64,000 nt of DNA from Muscardinus avellanarius (Eukaryota > Chordata > Mammalia > Rodentia > Gliridae), in contig OY726569.1 of assembly GCA_963383645.1 (NCBI GenBank), forward strand, positions 72,704,635 through 72,768,634, written 5' to 3'. Position 1 is the first letter of the stretch. The number at the start of each line of letters is the position of its first letter. Below the pieces are notes generated by a model, which made no database searches, had not been told where the DNA came from, and was given only the letters and a program-made list of their open reading frames with translations. Made by a program: the position numbers and the translations under genes. Shown piece after piece: positions 1 through 9,625 of the stretch.

Positions 1-1160
1 ACTTCCTTTATAAATAGGCTGGGTTGTGAAAGAGTGAGAAACTGGCAGAAAGAAGCTTCAGAGAAGAGGACAAAGGAAGCTTCAACCAGCACTTGCTGCC
101 GCCATCAGACTGAAGAAACAAAATAAAACAACAGCAAAAAGCTCATCCAAACTGTTAGAGTGGATTTTATGTAAATTGTTCATGCTAAACATTTGCATTA
201 TATATTCCCTTCCCTTTGTACTGCTCATTTGATGAAGTTTTCAAACTGTGGTTTGTTGGAGGAGGACAAAACCCCAAACCCAAACCACATAGGGAAAATT
301 GAATTACAAACCTGGTGTGGTCCTTTAACTCGATTACATCTAATTTGTGTTATTTTAGTCATCCTGGGTGGCAGCCGTTCTGTGTAAAAGGCCACAAACA
401 TTTTCATTGTAAGAATTTGTCCTGATTACAGCTCCTTAAGATTGGTAGTATCCTATTTGTAATTTCAGTGGCAAATTTGGTGTATCGGGACCATTTAAAA
501 CATTGAAAATTTAATTGTTCTTTGAATAGACTTGAAAAAATTGAGCATCCAGTGTTTATTTTAGATGTTAATTTTTGTAACTTCATTTTCTCATTTTTAT
601 TTTCTTAATTCTCTTCTAAAAATGGCCTTTTAATTATCTTCTGCAGGTAATTAATAAGTTGAAGACAAGGGAATGCAGGTTTTTAGATTTTGATATATTC
701 AAATAAGTGTTACATTTGAAACCAAAATTTAGGAAGATTTGGAAAGAAAACCATGAATATGAATTCTGAGCTGTTCAGGTCAGATAATAATAATAATTGA
801 AATGGAAATTTCAGCAAGTTCTAGTGTGAGATGCGGTGAAGTTTACAAAAATGAAGACGACCTTGGACACCCAAGCAAGTCATGCAGAAGCTGCTGAAGT
901 AATCACTTACATGACTGGGGCCTGACAACTGATACTAATTTGTCATATGCTCTGTTTTTAACTAGGATTTGTATTTTGAATTTTCATTTTTTGAGCAAAA
1001 CATTCGGTTTTATTTAATTTACAGAATATCACTAACACATCTCTCTAAAACTTAGCGGCTTCAAACAACAAACATTTGTCAGTTTCCGTGGGTCACTAAT
1101 ACCTTATCTGTCCTATTCAAATGTGCAAGGTATGCATGAGACACTTAATAAATATTGTTG
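1..1160. other. Unique AT-rich sequence, no gene recognised
   Basis: No repeat family or coding exon is recognised. A TATA-like tataaatagg lies at the very start, followed by purine-rich sequence in which gaagcttca occurs twice. This could be part of an LTR, a UTR or a retrocopy cut by the window edge, but nothing visible decides it. Around 1040-1105 the text aaacttagcggcttcaaac resembles an old interspersed repeat that also seems present near 33.3 kb. Confidence 0.4.
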
Positions 1161-1161
1161 A

Positions 1162-1351
1162 ACCGGATGTGGTGGTGCACGCCTGTAGGCCCAGTACTTG
1201 GGAGGCTAGGACACGAGGATTGCAAATTCAAGGCCGGTTTCAGCAAGTTAGAGTGATCCTTCCTCAAAATAAAACATAGATGGGCTGTGGAATGCAGCTC
1301 AGTGGTAGATCATCTCTGGTGTCTGGTGTGCCCAGTGTTCCCCACACACAG
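1162..1351 (+). mobile_element. B1-ID dimeric SINE, diverged
   Basis: The left monomer starts ccggatgtggtggtgcacgc and contains the B1-type ggaggct...aggattgca core. The linker is A-rich. The ID-like monomer (gctgtggaatgcagctcagt) follows but is degraded near its 3' end, where it becomes a short CA run. No convincing target-site duplication is seen, which suggests an old copy. Confidence 0.8.
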
Positions 1352-1450
1352 ATTATTGAGTGCTTCATAAATGGATGCTATTTTTCAAGTTGAGGCTACA
1401 TCACTTTACACCTACATGGCTCCAACCTCTTTCCTGGCTTGCGGTCTTTA

Positions 1451-1460
1451 CCCCCATGCT

Positions 1461-1511
<51 letters not shown>

Positions 1512-1710
1512 ATGCTAGAGATTTAACCCAGGGGTATTCTATGTCTGAGCTACACCCTCAACCCTATTTTAATTTTTAAACAGGGCCTTAGTAAGTTACT
1601 GAGGATCTTAGTAAGTTGTTGAGGCTGGGCTTGAACCTATGATCCTTTTGTCTGAGCCTCCCAAGTAACTGGGATAGCAGGTGTGCTACCATGCCTGGCT
1701 CCCATGCTGT
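1451..1710 (-). mobile_element. B1-ID SINE with (GT)n in place of its A-tail, TSD cccatgctg
   Basis: Reverse-orientation SINE: ID monomer first (agagatttaacccaggggta), then the B1 monomer ending cctggct at about 1700. The 9-base duplication cccatgctg flanks it at about 1452-1460 and 1701-1709. The (GT)n array at 1461-1509 occupies the position of the poly(A) tail. Confidence 0.85.
1461..1509. repeat. (GT)n microsatellite
   Basis: About 24 uninterrupted GT units that directly abut the 3' end of the minus-strand SINE, so it probably arose in that SINE's tail. Confidence 0.95.
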
Positions 1711-1974
1711 TTTTTATTTTTATTTTTATTTAATTAATTAATTTATTTATTTATTAATTTATTTATTTATTTATTGTGAGTCTGGGATTGGAACCCAGGG
1801 GCATTCGACCTTCAAGCTACACCCCCTGCCCTATTTTTTATTCTTTATTTTGAAACCGGGTCTCACTGAGTTGCAGAGGCCTCACTAAGTAGCTGAGGCT
1901 GTCCGCGAACCACGATCCTCTGGTCTCAGCCTCCCGAATGCTGGGATTACAAGCCTGCGCCACCACGCCCGGCT
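1711..1974 (-). mobile_element. Young subfamily-B SINE with (TTTA)n tail
   Basis: It carries the subfamily-B diagnostic words: ggggcattcgacc, accccctgccc, gaggctgtccgcgaac and cccgaatgctggg. The target-site duplication catgctgtttttta occurs at about 1704-1717 and again at 1975-1989. It inserted immediately beside the SINE at 1451-1710, partly reusing the same target word. The A-tail has expanded as TTTA units (1711-1775). Confidence 0.9.
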
Positions 1975-1989
1975 CATGCTGTTTTTTAA

Positions 1990-3040
1990 AAATCACCTTT
2001 TCTAAAGAAATTCATGTCCTGCTTTCCTTGTGACTCTCCTTTGCCTAATCTTCCAGTTTATACTGGTCTCTTTGATATTCAAAGCCTCCCCTAAGCGATT
2101 CTCACCCTCTATTCCTAAGAAACATCTACTTTACTTAAACTCATTATTCACACCTTAGACCAAACCTTAACTCCATCCCTAATAATACTTTTAATTTTAC
2201 TTCCTTGCTTTATTCCTTCACCTGTAATGCTTACCCTACTTTTCTTTTCAAGTCTTACTGCTTCTGTCCGCTCAAATCTCATGATCCTTCTACCTCTTAC
2301 ATAAAGCCACTTTGTACTTTTCTGGCCCGTCCAGTTTTCATTCTTTGAATTTCTGTTGTGTGAACACTAGTTACGACGCAGTTTATTCTTTATTTTTAAT
2401 TAGCTTAACTGGATTAATTTCCTGTTCCAACTAGAATTCCAATTTTCTGAGAGCAAAATTCCTTTACTCCAATGTGTGCTAAGTGCATGTTGGTAGATTG
2501 ATTGAAAAATTAGAAACCTTGACTCAGATGTAAGACCTTGTCCTGTGAGCTGCCGCTGGGTGAATGACCACTCCCAGAGCCGTTCATGAGGATGAGCGCA
2601 CTTCAGGACCTCTTGAAACTGCATCTCTCCCTGCTCCTAAGAATCCTTGTTGTACGAAGAGGTTAATTTAAAAAAAAAAAAAAAAAGTTCCCTCTGGCTA
2701 ACTATCAGAATTGGCTTTTAGCCTTGAACTATCAAAGTAAAAGTTGCAGAGTTGCCTGGAGCAGAACAGATATTAGTAGCAAGCAGTTCAGGGTCTCTGA
2801 TCCTTAACCTGCTTTAGCTATCAGCCTTGCCAAGCCCTTTGGCTTACAGAAGTAGAAAAAAGAACTTACTTTTATCTTCTCTCTTGAAAGTTTCATGGAC
2901 TTGATTCACAAAGAAAGGCAAAAATTGAAGTTTGTATCAGCATCCTCTCATTCACTGAGGAAGTTTAAATCAAATAATAATATTAATCAAAATATAAGTA
3001 CATGGACAACCTGAAAAAAATGTGGCTGAAAATATGACAT
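1990..3040. other. Repeat-poor stretch, possible degraded old LINE
   Basis: No exon is seen. The pyrimidine-rich text at 2030-2330 has the feel of a very old L2-type 3' region, but I cannot align it with confidence. A poly(A) run sits at 2670-2686. The remainder appears unique. Confidence 0.4.
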
Positions 3041-3042
3041 TC

Positions 3043-3277
3043 TTTGTTTGCTTGTTTGTTTATTTATTTATTTAGTGGTACTGGGGGTGGAACCCAGGGG
3101 CTTTCTACCTCTAGGCTATACTCTCAGATTTATTTTATATATTATTTGGAAACAGGGTCTCACTAAGTTGCTGAGAGCCTCACTAAATAGCTGAGGCTGG
3201 CTTCGAACCTATGTGATCCTCCTGTCTCAGCCTCCCAAACAAACAGGGATTACAAGCGTGCGCCACCACGCCCGGCT
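3043..3277 (-). mobile_element. B1-ID SINE, young-looking
   Basis: TG/T-rich tail, then ggtactgggggtggaaccca (ID monomer), ggaaacagggtctcactaag and a B1 end cgccaccacgcccggc. Low divergence in the B1 end suggests a recent copy. Confidence 0.9.
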
Positions 3278-4268
3278 TCTTGGTATATTTAATACCAGCC
3301 CTGGAGAGAGAGGCCCATAAGCCAGAGAGAAGGAAGTCTTCTTTTGATAACTTTAGGTTTACTAAGTTGGCTAAGACATAATTCCTTCCCACTATTAGTT
3401 TCTACCAGTATTCCCTTATTATTTTTTCTTATTTTTTTTCTTCACTGTCTCTGCCTTTCTGTTCCTGTCTGTATTTTCTCCCCTAAAGCATAGGTAGAAT
3501 ATTTTTTGAGAGTGAGGGGCTAGAGGAGCGTTTGACTTTTCAATACTACCCTTTCAAATTCTATTTAGGTTTGGTTTGGGGATTATTTATAATATCAGTC
3601 TGTGACTTAGCTTATTATTTATACATTTTTGTTTTCCCTGTGGTTAAATTACTGATGTTTATGTAAAAAAAAAAAAATCCTCCCTCCCCCTGTTATTTAT
3701 GCATGAAGGTGTTTCAGCCAAGATTCCTGCCTGTAGTGCTGGAAGACTTGAATTAGAAAAAAATGAAGGAAGTGGAAAAGGTTAAAGCTCTTGGTTCTTA
3801 CCTTTGATCCTTGTAGTTAATGATTTGTGGAACCTATCCTTGAGAAGACAAAGCATATCAGCTGTGTACATAACTGGTGACTGCCCAGACCACCTCAGTT
3901 AATACCTTGTGCCTGCACCCTACCTTGAGAGCTCCTGAGCCCCCCTCATGAGGCCACCCCCGTGCTGTTAGCTCTGACCATGATGTTTGTTTTCTTTTGC
4001 CTCTTCTTTTATTCCCCACATGTGCCCCACTCCTGTCCTCTGCAGACAGCCCCCTGCTTTGTGTAAGGTGGGGGAAGAGAGAGAGTGAGAGAGGACAGAG
4101 ACAGACTTGAAAAAGTGTCAGGAAGAAGTAAGTGTAGCCCTCACAGGACTCCACTGCCTTCTCTAACTCTTCTCTCTTCTGCCTTGTTTTTGTTACCACC
4201 ACTTTAGTGTTTCTACAAGGAGTTTAAAGTAAAAATTAAACCAATTCATTTGCAATTTGAATCTCAGT
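3278..4268. other. Unique sequence, no gene recognised
   Basis: A 114-codon minus-strand ORF at 3858-4202 has no recognisable domain and is judged to be chance. No exon, repeat or RNA gene was identified. Confidence 0.45.
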
Positions 4269-4283
4269 TCTTAACACTTGATT

Positions 4284-4537
4284 TATTTTCTTTCTTTCTC
4301 TCTTTCTTTCTTTGCTTCTTTCTTTTTGTTTTGTTTTGTGGTGCTGGGGATTGAACCCAGGGGGATTCTACCTCTGAGCTATACCTCCAGCCTTTTTTTT
4401 TTTTTTCTTTATTTTGAAACAGAGCCTTACTAAGTTGCAGAAGGCCTCACTAAGTAGCTGGCTGGCTTCGAACCCAGATCCTTCTGTCTCAGCCTACCAA
4501 GTACTGGAATTACAAGGGTGCGCCACCATTCCCAACT
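4284..4537 (-). mobile_element. B1-ID SINE with clear TSD
   Basis: The pyrimidine tail (TTTC-rich) at 4284-4338 is followed by ggtgctggggattgaaccca and the B1 monomer. The duplication cttaacacttgattt / cctaacacttgattt flanks it at about 4270-4284 and 4538-4552, with one mismatch. Confidence 0.9.
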
Positions 4538-4998
4538 CCTAACACTTGATTTTCTGAAAATCTTCAAAGATATATTTAAGAACAAACCTCATGGTTTTAC
4601 TTCTTTCCATCTTCCGTGGTCACTCTGCTGCATTTTATACAAATCTGAATATTCTCTACTTAAAAAAAGGAAATGATTTATTGAATACAATTATTTTGCC
4701 ACGTGAAACTTTGTTGACTTAGCCTTATTTGAAAGTGCACATTTCATTGGATGACATTTGCAAATGGTTCTCCTTCCCCACCACCAGGATGGACAATATG
4801 AAAATACTTCCATATGCTAAAAGCTGGTCTACTCATTTTGCTAAAGGAGAGGAAAAATGTACTTTACTGGCTAGGCATCATAAAAACATGAAACAACAGT
4901 GTGGGCAGATTTGGCAGCGGAAGCCCCTTGGAGTTCACTGTAAAGAACCATGGCCCTGAGGCCTCATTACTGTTCAAGACCTTATCAAGAGATCAAGA
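4538..4998. other. Unique sequence
   Basis: No repeat or exon recognised. The 76-codon plus-strand ORF at 4729-4959 lacks any known domain. Confidence 0.4.
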
Positions 4999-4999
4999 G

Positions 5000-5065
5000 T
5001 TTTTTTTTTTTTTTTAATTTGTAGATTAAATCTAGGGGCATTCTCCCTCCTAGCTACACTACTTT
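5000..5065 (-). mobile_element. SINE ID-monomer fragment
   Basis: A poly(T) run is followed by tctaggggcattctccctcc, the right monomer in reverse. The B1 part is missing, so this is a 5'-truncated copy or a relic. Confidence 0.65.
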
Positions 5066-5097
5066 GAGAGTTGCTTTTTCCCCACAAGAGTAAATTA

Positions 5098-5319
5098 AAA
5101 AAAAAAATGTGTATAGTACTAGGCATTGAACTCAGGGAATCCTATCTCTGAGCTCCACCCTCAGCCTTCTTTTATTTTCATTTATTTTATTTTGAAACAG
5201 GGTCTTACTAAGTTGCTGAGAGCCTTACTAAGTTGCTGAGGCTGGCTTTAAATCTGCAATCCTCCCATCTCAGCTTCCCAAGTACTGGGATTACAAGCAT
5301 GAGCCACCACCCCCAGGCC
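5098..5319 (-). mobile_element. B1-ID SINE, diverged
   Basis: agtactaggcattgaactca (ID part) is followed by the linker and B1 monomer ending gccaccacccccagg. The text cttactaagttgctgag appears twice, which is the usual internal duplication of the left monomer. Confidence 0.85.
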
Positions 5320-5611
5320 CAAAAGAGGAATTTTTGAAAGTACAGCAGGATTTATGCATGGTCTAAAAATATTTAGTTAAATGCAGTTAAAAGAGTATTA
5401 AACTCTAATTTTGAACAAGTTTGAACATCTTAGGTAAGTAAATACTCTTGTCTTCAGGCTGTCTGTGTACCTCAAGACATTTCAATAACTACCACTCTGA
5501 TCTGTGCCCCCAGCTCCTTAGACCTGGAGTCCTGTCCAGCCTTCTCCCTGTCTTCCTTGCAGTAGCCAGTCTCCCTTTCAGCCTGTGCTTTCCGGTGCTA
5601 CTAGGATAAAC
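5320..5611. other. Unique sequence
   Basis: Short repeat-free spacer. No gene signal is seen. Confidence 0.4.
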
Positions 5612-5833
5612 TTTCTTTCTTTCTGAGGGGCGGGAGGGGGTAGGTGTACTCAGGACTGAACCCAGAGACATTCTACCACTGACATACATTCCTACTTTTT
5701 AAAAATTTTTTATTTTTTTTATTTTTTTGAGACAGAGCCTCACTAAGTTGCTGAGGCTGAGTTTGAACTTGAGATCCTTGTACTTCAGCCTTCTGAGTAG
5801 CTGGCATTATAGATGTGTGCCACCATGTCAAGC
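5612..5833 (-). mobile_element. B1-ID SINE, old
   Basis: Reverse SINE with a degenerate ID monomer (actgaacccagagacattct) and a B1 monomer lacking the internal duplication. The short word aggataa flanks both sides and may be the target duplication. Confidence 0.75.
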
Positions 5834-5919
5834 AGGATAATTTTTCTAGAATAACATTGTGCTTTTTCCTATGATCCTAATCTCATCAGTATTTCTCTCT
5901 AAACCTGATATATACTTTT

Positions 5920-6010
5920 CTTTAATATATATAATATAATATTCTTTAATAATATAATATTTAATATATATAATATAATATTCTTTAATATATATAATAT
6001 AATAGTCTTT
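5920..6010. repeat. AT-rich tandem repeat
   Basis: About three copies of a TA-rich unit of roughly 30 bases (aatatatataatataatatt followed by cttta). Confidence 0.8.
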
Positions 6011-6100
6011 ATATAATCTCTTGTTCCTCAGTACTTTTAAATCAAGCTCCTCTCTTCCATTATTTTTTGTTGATTTGTTGACTTTTTAAAACATTGTTTA

Positions 6101-6292
6101 GACGCTGGGTGTGGTGGCGCACACTTGTAATCCCCGCACTTGGGAGGCTGAGACAGGAGGATCAAGCAGGTTTGAAGCCAGCCTCGCTGGCTTAAGAGAC
6201 CCTGTTTCCAAATAAAATATAAAATAGGTCTGGGAGTGTAGCCTGGAGGTAGAAGAGTTCTATTCCCAGTACCACCAAAGAAAGAAATAAAT
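6101..6292 (+). mobile_element. Hairpin-subfamily SINE (copy 1)
   Basis: Plus-orientation B1-ID SINE flanked by a perfect duplication aaaacattgttta (about 6088-6100 and 6293-6305). In the left monomer the usual cagcaacttagtgagg segment is missing. In its place aagccagc (6175-6182) is followed after 3 bases by its reverse complement gctggctt (6186-6193). The right monomer has diverged and does not carry the TTCCAGGAA change seen in other members. Confidence 0.92.
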
Positions 6293-6305
6293 AAAACATT
6301 GTTTA

Positions 6306-6560
6306 GTATCTGTTCTTCCTATGTGGATATCAGTAGGACAGAAGCATTATCTTCTATTTCCTTTGACTGGAGTCCAGTATATTTCTGAACACAATAGTAG
6401 CTATTAAATATATATTACTACTACTCCTACATGTTACCAAGTTTAAATTTATGGCTGTTTGTTTAAATTACATAAATTGTCAAACAAAAAACCTGAGTGA
6501 CGTTACTTACAAAACACTTAGCATAGAGTAGGGACTATAAAATAAGTTCTTTGAAGTCTT
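6306..6560. other. Unique AT-rich sequence
   Basis: No repeat or gene recognised. Confidence 0.4.
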
Positions 6561-6562
6561 GT

Positions 6563-6578
6563 CTCTTTCCCTTCCTTC

Positions 6579-6650
<72 letters not shown>

Positions 6651-6851
6651 GGTACTGGGGATTGAAACCAGGGCTTTCTACCTTCAAGCTACACTCCCAG
6701 CCATATTATTTTTATCCTTTATTTTGAAGCAGAGTCTCACTAAGTTGCAGAGATACACACTAAGTAGCTGAGGCTGGCTGTCAACCTGTGATCCTCCTGT
6801 CTCAGCCTCCCAAGTACTGGGATTACAAGCGTGAGCCACCATGCCTGGCTT
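6563..6851 (-). mobile_element. B1-ID SINE with (TTTC)n tail
   Basis: ID part ggtactggggattgaaacca, then the B1 monomer ending gccaccatgcctggct. cttgtct flanks both ends and may be the target duplication. The tail has expanded to a long TTTC array. Confidence 0.88.
6573..6649. repeat. (TTTC)n microsatellite
   Basis: About 19 CTTT units in the tail of the adjacent SINE. The apparent leucine/serine/phenylalanine ORF across it is an artefact of the repeat. Confidence 0.95.
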
Positions 6852-7756
6852 CTTGTCTTCTTTAAAGAAGGAAAAACATATTGGTAGATATAAAACCACC
6901 TAGGTCTACATATAGGTAATTTAGGCAAGTAAATTACACCGAGCTAGGTCTTTATTAAATATTTTATTTACTTATTAGAAGTTTTATGGCAATCTCTCAT
7001 GAATAATTTAGTCATAGTTTATCTATCTTTCCGAATTTATTCTGTAAAACACTGCTATGTATTGATTATTGTAAATAATGTTCGTTTCAAGACACCTTCT
7101 CAAACTCTTAAGGGTACCATATAACCTTGGTTTTATAGTCCAGACTTCCAACTCATCACCAAGCTACCTTTTAACCCTTTATGTCACTACTCCTCAGTAT
7201 GAATTGTCCACACATCTATTATTTTTCTGCTTTTTTGCTATTTTTCTTTGTTCAGTTGGGATACTCTGTCTTTCCTTCCTTTCTACCTACTCCCAAAGCT
7301 CTACAATGCTTCAGGTGCCACAGAAATCACAACATCAAACTTTTCCTGACATTCTTACAGACATATATGTATTTCTGTTGTACTTAGAATTGTTTGTTCC
7401 AGCCATCATGAGGGTAAGGGGGAAAGGGAACCACGGATGCTCCACTGTGGTGCAGGAGAACATAGTAGAACATGATATTTTTTCTGTCTCATTCTTTATA
7501 AATATTTATGGTATACACAATAAATTAGTACCCAAATAGAAAGACGTAAATGTATGTTTGTATAGATATGTGGGGTTTATGATAAAAATGTTTTACTGAT
7601 GGGGATATATCAAAAAGTTAGAAAATCTATCACCTGTCTGTCTGTCTTTGCTATATATAGACCTATATATAGCTATAACTATACACCTCAAGTTGTCAGG
7701 CCTGCTTTCTCATTTGTACAGTTGGCTTTAGCGTTGACTTTTTAAAGTCTTTTTTG
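6852..7756. other. Unique sequence, no gene recognised
   Basis: A 153-codon plus-strand ORF (7078-7539) has no recognisable domain and AT-rich composition like its surroundings. I treat it as chance. Confidence 0.45.
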
Positions 7757-7849
7757 TTTTGTTTCATTTCATTTTTGACAGGGTCTGGTTATGATTCCCA
7801 GGCTGGTCTTGAACTCCTTTTGCCTCAACCTTCCAAGTAGTTGGGACTA
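7757..7849 (-). mobile_element. B1/Alu-like monomer, first part (interrupted)
   Basis: The text caggctggtcttgaactcct then cttccaagtagttgggacta is the reverse of a 7SL-derived monomer. It stops at gggacta and resumes at 9594 as gggactacaggcctgtgc, exactly as the SINE consensus would read if the intervening 1.74 kb were removed. Confidence 0.75.
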
Positions 7850-8045
7850 TTAGATAAAACAGTGATAAGAGAAAGAAAAACACAGCTCTACAGGCCAGAA
7901 CGGCTCTTTGGTTGGAGGGAAGCCTGGAACAGGGAACTTACCAGAGAGAGAGCCATGAGAGTCAGCAAAAGCCCCCTTCCTTTCAGACTAGGGGCTTTTA
8001 TGGGGCATCAGAAGGGAAGGGGAGTTGTGCATTTTCCCTATTGAT
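7850..8045 (-). mobile_element. Solo LTR, 3' portion (endogenous retrovirus)
   Basis: Together with 9456-9593 this forms a segment of about 330 bp flanked by the 7-base duplication gggacta (7843-7849 and 9594-9600). Read on the minus strand it starts with TG, contains a TATA-like ATAAAA in a G/C-rich setting (about 7996-8001) and then a pyrimidine-rich downstream region, as expected of an LTR with its promoter. The minus-strand end reads TAA rather than CA, perhaps one substitution. No retroviral coding region is attached. A 6-7 bp duplication would suit a class II or related element, but the family is not identified. Confidence 0.65.
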
Positions 8046-9455
8046 GATCTTTTTTAAAAAAATTATTGTTGCATTGTATTAATACATCATAATGGGATAA
8101 AAAACTTGTGTAGACATACATGCACACATCACTCAGTTAGCCCCTACCCAATTCCCACCCCATTCCCTCCCCATCCCTCCTTCCCACGCTTGGCTTAGTG
8201 GTTGACTTTGATATGTTTAAGTACATCATGTGCTTTAGAGAGTTTCCTTCTTCCCTCATCCCATCCCCTCAGTTAGGTCACCTTATTTGCTCCTCTACAG
8301 GATCTCCTTTCTCATCTAGAGTTCATCCTATGACCCATTTCTCCTTAGCTTTCACATATTAGGGAAAACATCTGATTTCTTATTTTTTGTGACTGACTAA
8401 TCTCACTTAGCATAATGTCCTTCAGTTCCATCCATTTCCCTGTAAATGATGTAATTGTCTTTTTTTATGGCTAAGTAAAATTCCATTGTGTACATATCCC
8501 ACAGTTTTGTAATCCATTCATCTGTTGATGGACATCTTGGCTGGTTCCATAGTTGGACAATGGTGAATTGTGCATCTATGAACATAGATACACATGCATT
8601 AGTTTGGTAGTGTGGTTTCCTCTCTGTTGGGTAGATACCCAGAAATGGTATTGCTGGATCAAATGGTAAGTTTGTTTCCATTCTTCTGAGGATCCTCCAC
8701 ACTGTTTTCCAAAATAGTTGCATTAATTTGCAATCCCACAAATGTTTTAGAGTTCCAATTTCTCCACATCCTTGCCAGCATTTGTTGTTGTTTGTGTTTT
8801 GAATGATTGCCATTCTAGTTGGAGTTAGGTGAAATCTCAGGGTAGTTTTGATTTGCATCTCACTGATTGCCAATGATGTTGAGCATTTTTTCATGCATTT
8901 GTTGGCCATTTGAATTCCTTCTTTCGTAAAGTTTCTATTTAGTTCGCTTGCTCATTATTTGATTGGATTATTTGTTTTTTTAGTGTTGAGTTTCTTGAGT
9001 TCCCTGTATATTCTAGATATTAGTCTTCTATTGGAGGAGTAGGTGGCAAAAATCTTCTCCCATTCTGTTGGCTCTCAGTTGAGGTTCTTGACAGTTTTTT
9101 TTTTTCCTGAACAGAAGCTCTTCAGTTTCATACAGTCACACATATTGATCTGCCTTTTAGTTTCTTGTGCCTCTGGGGTCTTGTTGAGAAAGTTTTTATC
9201 TGTGCCTATGTATTACAGTGTTGGCCCTATGCCCTCTTCAAGGAACCTCAAGGTCTCTGGTCTAATTTATAAGTCTTTGATCCATCTTGAATTGACTCTT
9301 GTGCAGGGTGAGAAAGTGGGATTTATTTTCATTTTTCTGCATATGGTTAACCAGTTTTGCCAACACCATTCGTTGAACAGACTATCTTTCTTCCAGTGTA
9401 TGTTTTTGGCCCCTTTGTCAAAAATCAATTGGCTGTAAGTGTGTGGATTTGTGTC
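8046..9455 (-). mobile_element. L1 retrotransposon, 5'-truncated, inserted in the LTR
   Basis: The minus strand reads ORF2 C-terminal part, then a 3' UTR ending near ataatttttt and a short A-tail at the low-coordinate end. It lacks the 5' UTR, ORF1 and most of ORF2, the usual product of incomplete reverse transcription. It separates the two halves of the LTR. No clear target duplication is visible beyond ttga. Confidence 0.92.
8403..9455 (-). pseudogene. L1 ORF2 C-terminal fragment
   Basis: The distal part (8403-8909, 168 codons open) contains the L1 ORF2 cysteine motif C-x3-C-x7-H-x4-C ([18 protein letters not shown]), then [13 protein letters not shown] and [19 protein letters not shown], all hallmarks of the ORF2 C-terminus. 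The upstream part (about 9455-9267) carries [20 protein letters not shown] in another frame, so at least one frameshift separates the two. The endonuclease and reverse-transcriptase core are absent, so it cannot act as an autonomous element. Confidence 0.92.
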
Positions 9456-9593
9456 TTGACAGGGGCCAGGATGAGTAGATTTATGAGGCTGGGGGCAGGG
9501 GACGGTTAGGGTCACTTTCCAGCCACTGCTAGAGTTCTTTTGTTCTCCACCTCCTCGGGCCAGGCGTCACAGCCAAACCTCACAGTGCCTGCA
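9456..9593 (-). mobile_element. Solo LTR, 5' portion
   Basis: The other side of the LTR broken by the L1. On the minus strand it starts TGCAGGCACTG next to the duplication gggacta. See 7850-8045 for the reasoning. Confidence 0.6.
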
Positions 9594-9625
9594 GGGACTA
9601 CAGGCCTGTGCAATTCTAGGCAAAT
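9594..9625 (-). mobile_element. B1/Alu-like monomer, second part
   Basis: gggactacaggcctgtgcaa continues the monomer interrupted at 7849. Confidence 0.7.

Noticed and set aside
1451..1990. Clustered direct repeats that could suggest a CRISPR-like array
   Set aside because: The repeats are SINE copies and microsatellites. No regular repeat-spacer pattern exists in this eukaryotic sequence.
7078..7539. 153-codon ORF, the second longest in the window
   Set aside because: No domain, composition matches the AT-rich surroundings, and no splice or promoter context. Treated as chance.
8403..8909. 168-codon ORF with a zinc-knuckle-like motif
   Set aside because: It is the C-terminal part of L1 ORF2, not a host gene.
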